A stretch of 64,000 nucleotides of DNA from Campanula takesimana (Eukaryota; Streptophyta; Magnoliopsida; Asterales; Campanulaceae): assembly GCA_026119855.1 (NCBI GenBank), contig JAOWBW010000038.1, positions 2,283,824-2,347,823 on the forward strand, written 5' to 3'. Position 1 is the stretch's first letter. Every line of letters starts with the position of its first letter. The position numbers were made by a program, and so were the translations under genes. The notes below the pieces were generated by a model. That model worked only from the letters and a program-made list of their open reading frames with translations. It was not told the origin of the DNA and made no database searches. Shown piece after piece: positions 12,682 to 22,295 of the stretch.

Positions 12682-13818
12682 CTTACGCTCAATGACATCG
12701 TGGACAAAAGGATTGTGATATGTTCTATGAAGGATAAGCGAACTTTGATAAAATTGTATCATTTGGGTAATCATGATGGCCTGCTAGGGTCCGCTCATGA
12801 TTTATGAGAACAAAATGTGTTTGGACTCATTGTCAAATTGATCTAATCCTAAGGGGTCACACACAATAGAACGAATTGTTAAAAGGGAAAATAGGAAGGA
12901 TTTTGGTCTGGCACGACCGTGCCGCTTATGAAGCACGACCGTGCCGATTATAAAGCACGACCGTGCCAATAATCGACCAAGGGATGGCACTGGCAGACCT
13001 AATGGCACGACCGTGCCAGAGCTGCCTTGGCCGAAAAGCTGCAGTTTAATTGGGTGACGGGATTTAGGTTTCCTAGCTCTTAAGGGTTAAGGACTAGGGA
13101 CTATAAATATATCTTTTCACCAGCCATTAAACATATGAAACCTACTTGTTTGGATAAACAATATTCTTGATCAAAGATTGAGAATCAAATATCAAGAACC
13201 ATAATTTCATATAGCCTATTTTGGATCTAGCAGTCCAGATCAAGAAGGAGTTCTTGATATTCGTTTGCGTGTGGATATCCATAGAGGGTGATTGCTTAAT
13301 CATCTTCTAGTTCGTGTTCCTGCGGATCCGGACTTGAAGAAAATCTTGGAGAAGATCAAATCTTGAAGAGCGAAGTTTCAAGATCCGAAAATTTCAAAGC
13401 TCCACCACGGTTAGTATTCTAAATTCAACTCTGTATTAATTTAATCATCTTGAATGGATCTAGGCTTTTGGGTTTATTCCGCTGCGCATGATAGTGCAAT
13501 ACCCAACACCACTAAGGTAGCATCAACGGTTCCATATGAGTCTTGAAGTGCAGTTTCATCAACGCCATATAATGCGGTTTGATGAAAATATGCGGCTCCA
13601 TGCTGGCGGTTCAAGTATAGCACCGACTGCGATTTGAAGGACCAAACCGCTGAGTACAAACCGAATCAAAACTCAGCCTAAGACAAATAAAAAATCTAGA
13701 AATGGACTTATCTTAAAATTGAAGTATAATTTCATTACATGATTCCTAAAGTCCATAAAAAGACACATGGCATGGATCAATCAAATCAAGTAGGGTGTAC
13801 TAACAAAGAATCCTAACA
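12682..13818 (-). repeat. LTR fragment, same family as the solo LTR at 57.7 kb
   Basis: On the minus strand this begins TGTTAGGATTC at 13818 and contains ATGCGCAGCGGAAT and a later stretch with TTGTGTGTGACCC. Both occur in the same order in the LTR at 57658-59149. The homologous sequence stops at the hAT end (12681), so the hAT inserted into this LTR and the remaining part is lost or off-window. Four copies of a near-palindrome (GCACGACCGTGCC) lie at 12906-13018. A TATA-like stretch (CTATAAATATAT) lies near 13100 on the plus strand. No real coding region is seen. Confidence 0.78.
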
Positions 13819-15540
13819 CTATCACATCTAATTATGGGTACCCCCATCCGAATATCCTTCACAGTAAAACCAAAAGGATCAAATTCAACTGTCACATTGT
13901 TATCCTTAGTAAAATGACGCACAGACGCTAGATTTTTTTTATTTTTATTTTTTTCAAATTTAATTCATAGTTGAACTCAATACATAATCATCAGCAGAAG
14001 CGCCTAGGAGACAAATCCTAAGGAGAGAAAAACTTCTCTCTAACTTCTAGGGGGAGGGGGGAATCGAACCCATGACCTCCAGGTTGGAAGCCATGAGCTC
14101 TGGCCACCAGGCTAAAGCCTGATGGTTGCACAGACGCTAGATTATTAACAAGTTTAGGAGCATGAAGGACATTTGAAAGAATTAGGGGGATGAGATATCG
14201 TCTGTTGTCCAAACCCATATATTGGAATAGTTGTCGCATTACCATTAGTAATATATTTAGACAGATGGCTCGTATTAAAATAAGACGACATAGTACCTGA
14301 CGAAGATGTCATATGAGATGTACCACCAGTATCCATCTAAGCAGCCTCATCCAGAACATTGAGAGACATGGTGTGCATAGCTTGATCAATGTCAGTTGGT
14401 GCATAACTTGGTGCATAACCTAAGGGACCCGGACCTTTCATGGAGTAGGCTTGGGCCGAACGAGGAGATGCTGATGGATATGGGATGGAGTAAGAAGACC
14501 GAGCCCAAGGTGCTATAGGGTAGGGACACAATGGAGTTACCGAAGTCGGGGGACCCAATTCTGATACTTTCTCCATGGTGGAGGCGGCTGCCACGAGTCA
14601 GATAAAGCATCGACTGCTGTTGAGGCTATCCACCATGGCCACAGCCTCAAGCATCATTGTTCCTGCCACGATTATTATTTTATTAGAACCCTGATTCTCT
14701 TGATTTCAATGACTTATACCCTGGCCCTTACACTTCTGACCATGACCACAAAAAGAATTTCGATTACCTCTACCTCCATTAAAACTATTAGAACCCAACT
14801 GCTGACCAGATCCAAGATCTCTAGGAACATCAGCCACGACAGTGGTTGTGACAAGGGCGATGTTCGCAGCAAGAGCAGCAGTACTGGCTTGTTTCGCTTT
14901 TCGGGACTCTTCTAACATAAAATTTGACTGAACCTCATAAAACTTGGGGAGAGGATCACTCTGTTGGATAATCGTGGCAACGTTATTGTAGATGTCATTC
15001 AACCCAGTGATAAGGTGAAGAACCATACGGTGATTGGATACCAGAGCACCCACATTGGCTAGTTGATCTTCAATCGTCTTCAACTCCTTACAGTATGCGG
15101 ACACGCTGGGAAACTCATACAACATAACTTGAGAAAATCTATTCTCAAAAGAAACAGCCTGAGAATGTTTATTGTCCTGAAAAATTCCTTAGAGGCATTC
15201 CCATGCCTTTAGGCAGTGGTAATGGGTGCCAGAATTGCCTGGAGAAAATCACCCAGAATAGTCTCATAAATCCATTGAAGAACAATACCATCAAGGCGGG
15301 ACCAGATCTTTGCGTCACGAGCAACTTCGGCTATGCCTTCTTCAAGCTCGGCTGGGTTGATGTGCTCGATTACGTCAAAAGCAATACAATGGATCCTAAA
15401 GAGATTTGCCCAAGAAGTAAATTGACTTGTCTCTGTATCAAGAATTATAGCAACGAAATTCTTGATGTTGCCCACGGTTTGGGAGGGATGAAGCTAATTT
15501 TTGGCGGCCACTGGAAAACACACCAATAGGGTCGGCAACT
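13819..15540 (-). pseudogene. Copia retrotransposon gag-protease remnant
   Basis: Read leftward on the minus strand, this is the first part of a Ty1/copia polyprotein. The Gag N-terminus lies at about 15475-15209 (motifs SQFTSWANLFRIHC and SRLDGIVLQWIYETI). A second Gag block at about 15125-14830 carries SAYCKELKTIEDQLANVGA and QQSDPLPKFYEVQS. The protease region at about 14340-14150 carries DTGGTSHMT in place of the usual Asp-Ser/Thr-Gly-Ala site. The VLHAPKLVNNLASV block follows at about 14180. Frameshifts separate the pieces, a SINE splits the part after the protease, and the remnant stops at the LTR fragment at 13818. Integrase and reverse transcriptase are absent. No ATG could be assigned with confidence. 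Confidence 0.85.
13935..14127 (-). mobile_element. tRNA-derived SINE with 16-bp target duplication
   Basis: This insertion of about 193 bp into the copia remnant is flanked by identical 16-bp repeats (GCACAGACGCTAGATT at 13919-13934 and 14128-14143). On the minus strand it has an A-box-like TAGCCTGGTGG (14104-14114) and a perfect B box GGTTCGATTCC (14060-14070) at the spacing of an RNA polymerase III promoter. An unrelated body and an A-rich tail (13935-13957) follow. These are the features of a tRNA-related SINE moved by LINE machinery. A 5'-truncated relative lies at 42089-42157. Confidence 0.92.
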
Positions 15541-15667
15541 GGAAAGAGACGAGTATAGTATGAGGCGGCTAGGTTACCAAACTTGTGATATCATTAATAA
15601 TAGAGATATACACAATATCCATTACATATACATTATCAGTTGTGAGTACGATGATTTGAGAGTAAAA

Positions 15668-15717
<50 letters not shown>

Positions 15718-16338
15718 TGGTGGGGAGATCTAAGGTGTTGCTATGTGAACAAGTCATGGAAGAAGCTTGAATTTGGTGATGCCACATCAACACTACCCTC
15801 TTAAATAAGTGACTTTTCATTTTTTTTTATTAGCTAATAATATTAGTTACTATATAGGGTAACTATTATAGTTAATTACTATATAGGGTAACTATTATAG
15901 TTAACTATAAAAGTAACTATTACTAATAATAGTAGTAGTTAACTATTACTATTATTAGTAATAGTTAACTATAGTGGTTAAGTACTATAGTTAAGTATTA
16001 CTATTATAAGTAATAGTTACTATTATAGTTAACAATAATATTTACCATATATAGCAATTATTACTATTATTAGTAATAGTTACTATAATAATTACTTTAT
16101 ATAGTAATTAATATAATTAGTTAATATTGTTAAACAAATAACAATTGACTATTAATAGTTAACTATCATTATAATTAACATTTATATTTAACTATTATAA
16201 GTAACTATTAAATAAACTAAAAATTACTATTAATATTATTAGTTAATCATAATAGTTACTATATATATTAATTATTACTATTAATATTATTATTAGTTAA
16301 TCATAATAGTTACTATATAAGTTAACTATTATTATTAG
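15541..16338. repeat. AT-rich stretch with (TA)n and degenerate TAGTTACTATTA repeats
   Basis: No gene is seen. A (TA)n tract spans about 15667-15712. From about 15826 onward the DNA consists of irregular permutations of TAGTTAACTATTA and TACTATTATAGTTA, which are largely self-complementary. The same type of sequence resumes after the hAT element at 20300, so the two parts were once continuous. The block may be the interior of a Helitron whose 3' end is at 20937 (inference). Confidence 0.6.
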
Positions 16339-16913
16339 TAGGGATGGCCAAAACCGGTTCCGGGCCCGGTTCCGGTTCGGCATATAGGTGAACCTTAACC
16401 GGCTTGTGCTTACCCCGGATTCGGTTGTCACAAACCGGTTCCGGTTCTGCGGTTCCTTTTTTTTTTTTTTTCAATTCTCAACTTGACCTGAGTAAGTACC
16501 TGACTGATTTAAAAAAAATGATCTGACGAGTAGTACAGTCAGTAGGCCTTGAAAGTTGAAAATGCTTTTTACCTCTTTTTTCTATTTCTTTTTATCTAGT
16601 ATCTACTATTAATAAAATTATTTCATAAGTGATTTATTTTTAAAAAAAATAAACCTAAATCAACATTATATTGAAAAACAAACATAGAAAAAATAAAACA
16701 AATGATAGTATATAAAAGAAAAAAAGGATGGTACCCTTTAAATTTTATTAATTAAAGGAAAATTTACAATGAGGTGGACAACCAACCTTGCCCTTTTATA
16801 ATTAAAGGAGGACATTAGGAGCCTTTACCTCTTTTTATTACAAATATTTATCTAAATTCTAACCTATAAAAAGAAAATGCAATAACAATTAAATAAATTA
16901 CATTTTACTTACC

Positions 16914-19242
16914 TTAATCGCTTTCCGATTTAGTCTCATCTAAGTACTCGTCTAAAACATATTTTGGCGCCTCATCTTGCGTTCTTTTTTCCGTTCTAAC
17001 CCAATCATTCAACAAATTACAAGCTTCGAAACTATCGGATGATAAATTGTGACGATTATGCTCAATATTCCCACCAATGCTAAACGCTTGCTCCACCGAA
17101 ACCGTTGATGCGGGACAAGCAAGTACTTCTCTTGCAATTCTAGCAACGATAGGAATTTTTTTCCTTTGCTTGTCCAGCAATTTAAAATATCAAAATCATC
17201 TTCATCTTCAAAATCAACAGTTAAATATTTATCAAATTCTCCATTAGCACCGGTAGTACGAGATCGTCCACTAGTTTCATAGTAGTTTTTAACAAATGAT
17301 GGTCGTGCTTGTGATGAAGTGGTGGTAGAGGAAGGTTGAATATGAGTAGTAACACTTGGAGTTGGAGTAGCATTACCATATATTGACTTGTATTCCACAA
17401 AAAATTCTAAAAATACTTGTCTAACATTAGCAACTTTTTGACCAACATTAGGAAAATTGGGATCATTTGACAAATAAAAGTTTGAATAATAATATTCCAA
17501 AAAATGTGTTAAACCCGCCTCTCTAACTCTAGGATCTAATAACTTAGCAATTAAAAAAAGATCGGGGATGTCAAGCAAATATTTAACCCACTTTTCTCGC
17601 ATTCTTAAAACCGCATCTTTAAAAAATATATCATTTTAAAACTCATAAAATACACTAGAAATTTCTAGACAATGATCAATAACTAAATTAGAAGTGGGTT
17701 AATACGTACCGGATAACGCCGTGGTTGCAATCTCGAATTTCGTCAACAAATTCATCATACTCTCACATTCTTCCCATTGTTGAGTATATAAATTTGCACC
17801 ATAGTTAATGGATCCCAAGAACATGCAAATTTCATTTCTCCAATTCCAAGTTTCTTGTAATACATGAAGGGTAGAATTCCATCGAGTTGGAACATCCGTT
17901 CGGAATTTTTTTTTGTTTTTTCCCTTGACTTGTGCAATAATGCCTCCATTGCCTTGTGATTTTTGAATTTTTCATAATAGTATGAACCGCATCTTTAATT
18001 AAAGTAATAGAAGTATCCAAAGCACGCAAACCATCTTGGACACACAAGTTTAAAATATGACACAAACATCTAATATGAAAAAAATGACCACCTAGTGATG
18101 GTTTACAAACTAAAATTAATTCGGGCAAACTAGTGGTATTAGCACTAGCATTATCAAAAGACATTGAAAAAATCTTTTTAACTATATTATATTCTTGCAA
18201 AATTATTTGTAACATATGATCTATATTATGCGCGGAGTGTGCCTCGTCAAATATTCGATATGCAAGTAATCTCTTTTGAATTCTCCAAGAATCATCTATC
18301 CAATGGCATGTTACACCCATATAAAAATGTCTTATTTTGCTTTCGCTCCATATGTCAGAACAAATAGAAACCTTAGATGACAAATGACCAAATGTTTGAT
18401 ATAAAGCATATTTCATTTCTCTTACTAATTTTTTAACATCACGAGTGAGGGTTGTACGAGCTACTTTTGTAGCGGAGATATTAAGAGAAAGTTTAATTAA
18501 TTGTTCATAGTCTTCGTTATCGGGAAAACTAAGGGAAGGGATTGCCCACAAACAAATTTAGCCATTTGTTTCCTATGGTTTAAATGATCATATGAAAATA
18601 AATTAGAAGAAGTTTGAGAACACGTACCTTGATTGGGGTGTTGCACAAATCCTTGCAATTATGTTTGCTTCGAATCTATGCCATATTCTCCGGGATGATG
18701 GTTTCTTGTATGTCGATCCATAGTATCGTATCCACCCCCTTTAGAGAACGGAAAAGTTTTTCAGTCCCCTTTGGACAATAGTTGAATATTACTGTGAAAT
18801 TCCTACCTGTGCCATCATTGACGGGTTCTTTTCTGTAGTGTTTCGTGAAAACTGCGGATTCTTGTTTTTTGGCTTTAGGAGCTCTCGGGATATTACTTCC
18901 TTTACGAAGACGCCCTCCCATTGTGGCTTCCATATTATTGGCATCACTTTCTTGAGTATTTGGAGTTGAACTTGGACCATCTTCAAATGGTGGTGGTGGT
19001 GACGGTGCAAAATTTGGAACTTCTAGCACTTCGTCGCCTTCATTCCATTCCCCCCACAAATTTTCATTTGCTCCCGCATCTCCCCCTTCAAAATAGAGAC
19101 CTTCAGGATCAACAAATGATGGTCGTGGTGGATCAACAAATGATGGTCGTGGTGGTGCTTGGGGTTGGGGTGATGAAGATGAGGTTTTGTCCTTACTAAC
19201 ATTACTCTTGTTGCTTGTCAACTTTTTAAGGAAATTACTCAT
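16914..19242 (-). pseudogene. hAT transposase, full-length but disrupted
   Basis: Read on the minus strand, the likely start is the ATG at 19242-19240 (MSNFLKKLTSNKS). A Pro/Ser-rich N-terminus with a short duplicated segment (PPRPSFVDPPRPSFVDP) follows. A BED-type zinc finger lies at about 18860-18690, but a frameshift near 18740 separates its two halves. Next come the block with the first catalytic Asp (ICSDIWSES, about 18350), the second (MSFDNASANTTS, about 18150), the RCLCHILNLCVQDG block and a frameshifted middle. The REKWVKYLLDIPDLFLIAKLLDPR block is at about 17600. The C-terminal hATC region with the catalytic Glu (CPASTVSVEQAFSIGG) is at about 17115-17070. Several frameshifts and stops make it non-functional. 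A (TA)n tract at about 19466-19511 lies upstream of the gene. Confidence 0.9.
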
Positions 19243-19459
19243 AGTGGAAAAATATGTCGTAGAGAGAAATGAAGATGAAAGCAAGATGTTGGGTGGAAAA
19301 TATGATCATATTGTGGCTGTCTAGAATGCTTAAATGATACTTGAAAGTTTTGAATCAACAATTTTCGTTTGAGAGAGTTGAGAGAGATAACTAAGTTTTG
19401 ATGAAGTAATTTATTTGGAGAGGGAAATAGTATTTATAGTTAGGAAATTTAATTAGGAT

Positions 19460-19514
<55 letters not shown>

Positions 19515-19764
19515 TGAAAATCGCCAAAAACGCAGTCAAAACGGCTATATTTGGTAAAACTTCCGTTAGTTAACGGAAATAAACGGGCATAAGTTAAATT
19601 TCCAACGGATCCATTGTGTGTGATCTCATGTTTCTGCCCGTTCTGGTCTCTGTAAAGCAAAAGCATGGGATGGGATGGGATGGGTGTACCATTGTGTGTG
19701 GGAGGATGGGACTAGTGAGAGAAAGAAAAGGAAAGTACAAGGCTCAAGTCTGCTCCAGTTGTGA

Positions 19765-19930
19765 GATAGTGATGTAAATAAGGGTCTAATTGCAAATATA
19801 TAAGGGCTTCAGAGGAAAAATGATACATACATATATGTGTATGTATAGATAGTGATGTAAATAAGGGTTTAATTGCAAATATATAAGGGCTTCTGAGGAA
19901 AAATGATACATACATATATGTGTATGTATA
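19765..19930. repeat. Two tandem 83-bp units in the hAT 5' region
   Basis: The units start GATAGTGATGTAAATAAGGG at 19765 and 19848 and differ at very few positions. They lie upstream of the transposase, inside the element, and each contains a TACATACATATATGTGTATG near-palindrome. Confidence 0.9.
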
Positions 19931-20359
19931 AGCCAAAGCCAGCCAGCCAGTCCATCTCCAGACCAGACCAGACGTGAGACGCCCGGGGCAGACGCACGCC
20001 AGGCCAGACCAGCAGGTAGGTGGGCCACTGGGCCTGGCCCATGCCAGGCGGCAGGCGGATTGGACCGGAGACGTGGACACTCCGGTTCCTGGCCGGTTCT
20101 TCGGTCCGGTTCACCGGTTCCGGTTCACGGTTCCGGTTCGAAGAACCGGCGGTTCACCGGTTTTCAAAACTCTGACCCTTAACCGGCCCGGATGACTTGC
20201 GGTTCCGGTTACTCCGGTTCCGGTTTTCTCGCCGGTTTGCTCCGATTCCGAGCTTCTCCGGTCCGGTTTTCCGGTTCTGGCCCGGTTTGGTCATCCCTAA
20301 TTATTAGTAGTATTAGTTAATCATTATACGATAAATGTTAATATTTAATATTAATAGTA

Positions 20360-20568
20360 CTCGCTCCGTTCGAGAGTAAGAGTCTTACTTTCTATTTTTG
20401 TACGTCCCACTAAAAGTCTATTTCCTAAAAGGACAAATGATAAGAAATAATGAATAGTGTTTTGGACAATTATACCCTCAACACACTTGCAATGTTTACC
20501 AATTTTCTATTGTGTCTTTAATAAGTGTGCACAAACAAGGTAGAACTCTTACTCTAGGGCGTAGGGAG
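20360..20568. mobile_element. Stowaway-type MITE
   Basis: Inverted ends of about 24 bp (CTCGCTCCGTTCGAGAGTAA and, reversed from the right, CTCCCTACGCCCTAGAGTAA) are flanked by TA on both sides. The element is about 209 bp with no coding capacity. This CTCCCTCCGT-type terminus recurs in many small elements in the window. Confidence 0.85.
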
Positions 20569-20690
20569 TATTAATTAATTATAATAGTTATTATGTAGGT
20601 TAATTATAACTATTAGTATACGGCGTCGGGAGTATTAATTAATTATAATAGTTAATATGTAGGTTAATTATAACTATTAGTATTATTAGT
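20561..20690. repeat. 64-bp tandem duplication including a MITE end
   Basis: The stretch from the MITE's right end (GGGAGTATTAATTAATTATA) is repeated about 64 bp later (from about 20628) with small differences. A local duplication followed the MITE insertion. Confidence 0.8.
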
Positions 20691-20909
20691 GAATAATAAT
20701 AGTTATTATATATGTTAATAAGTACAACTAATGATATTAGTTAATTATAATAATTATTTTAATTATTACTAAAAAATTAACACAATTTTCCTAAATTTAT
20801 AAGCAAATATTTTAATTCATATACAATATAGTTATATTAAAAAAGTTATTATGTTACATTACTAAATAAAATCATAAAAAACAAAATATAAAAAATAGTA
20901 AATTAGTTT

Positions 20910-20937
20910 CCCGTGCAAAGCACGGGTTACCCACTAG
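20910..20937 (+). mobile_element. Helitron 3' terminus
   Basis: A 7-bp stem hairpin (CCCGTGC, loop AAA, GCACGGG; 20910-20926) is followed by 11 bases ending CTAG (20934-20937), with T as the next base. This is the standard Helitron 3' end. The 5' TC end was not located. The AT-rich DNA at 15826-16338 and 20308-20909 may be its body. Confidence 0.65.
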
Positions 20938-22295
20938 TGTGTGAGTATGACAAGTGAGATAGAGTGAATAAAGAAATAATGAAAGTTAAACATTTTACAA
21001 AAGTGAGACTTACTAATTGGATACGAAAAATGAAATTTGTGCAAGTTGTTCTGAGACAAGGTGAGTACTTTTTACAACTTGGGAATAGTGTTTTAGACAA
21101 TTATATCTTAGCCCAGTTGCAATATTTATCATTTTTATTTATTTTTCTTAATAAGCGTGCAACCCCAGAATAAGACTCTCACTCAAAGACGCGAAGAGTA
21201 TTTATTCGTTTGTTTCAAAATGGCAATACCTATTTTTCCATACATCTTTAAATGCTTGTCTAAAATTAATTTAAGAGATATTTGGAAATATTTAATTTTA
21301 TATAATTAAATTATAAATATACTATAAATATCTTTATTATCAATTTTCCAAACATTTTATTTAGCAACTTTTAGTAACAACAACTAGCATACACGTATGA
21401 AAGTAGACAAGCATTGAACTATGTATGGGGTCAATCAGTATCAATGAATTACATTTACATAGTCGTATGTGTCTCAAGCACCTCAAAGACAAAACCCACC
21501 AACATTTCATGTGGGCCATTCATTTCTTTTTCAATTTAATTAACTTTAATTTTTATTGGTATGGGTTTTTTGTGTTGTAAATTGTAAAGTGGTTAGGGAG
21601 AAGAAAGGTCCATGAAGAGTGGGCTCAATGTCACAATTTGGTCTGTTTTAATGTTTTACAAGTCCAATCCAACCAACAATAAATCACCTCATTTTCAAGT
21701 AGGGCCCAATTGCTAGCTCATGAAGCAAATGGTTTGTTAGTCATTTTCTATCAAACTAGGCCCAGAAAGATAGTCCACATTTTTTGGTTGTTACTACGAG
21801 AGAACTTTGAGCAGTTATAAATGCTACTTATAATTATGTTAATGTGAATCTAAAAATTGATATTAATAGTATTTATAATGGTGTATCAAGAACAATTTTA
21901 AAATTTTTATTAGAATAATTAAAAGTAACCTTAATTATTACTCAAAGTTCCTTCGTAAAACTCATAAAAATAGGGGATCTATCATTCTGGGACAGATGGA
22001 GTATTAATAGGGTGGAGGGTGAAAAACGATATCAAAGTCCTTAAAAAAATGCTCCCTCGGTCTCAAATATATTGATCTCGTTTGAATTTTTTATTCAAAA
22101 TGAGTAAACTTTAATTAAATAAAGGGACATTTTCTTAAAAGCCCTTCATTCTAACTTTTATTTCTAAAGAAGACACAATATTTTTCTAATTGCTCAAAAA
22201 CCCAAGGGACAAAAATAGCCAAGAATACCCCTAACTACCCCTTATAAGGGTGCTCCCCCTTTCCAGGCCATATTTTCAGGCCATATTTTCATCCC
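20938..22295. other. Non-genic stretch with MITE fragments
   Basis: No gene is seen. The right half of a MITE related to the one at 20360 ends near 21190 (AATAAGACTCTCACTC). Another CTCCATCTGTCCCA-type end lies at about 21985-22004. A left-type end (CTCCCTCGGTCTC) lies at about 22053. The rest is AT-rich sequence without recognisable features. Confidence 0.5.

Larger units (their letters stand above)
16339..20299 (-). mobile_element. Complete hAT-superfamily DNA transposon (3.96 kb)
   Basis: The element begins TAGGGATGGCCAAA and ends TTTGGTCATCCCTA, an inverted pair with one internal mismatch. It is flanked by the 8-bp duplication ATTATTAG (16331-16338 and 20300-20307), as is standard for hAT elements. 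Both subterminal regions are dense in CCGGTTCCGG-type words. A minus-strand transposase gene, now broken, occupies 16914-19242. A 588-bp element at 42510-43097 has the same ends and is probably a non-autonomous relative. Confidence 0.95.

Noticed and set aside
14054..14127. tRNA gene on the minus strand
   Set aside because: A and B boxes are present, but it continues into an A-rich body with a 16-bp target duplication and no proper cloverleaf was seen. It is a SINE.
15569..15820. Open frame with a Tyr-Ile repeat
   Set aside because: It translates a (TA)n microsatellite. The similar frame at 19391-19666 has the same explanation.
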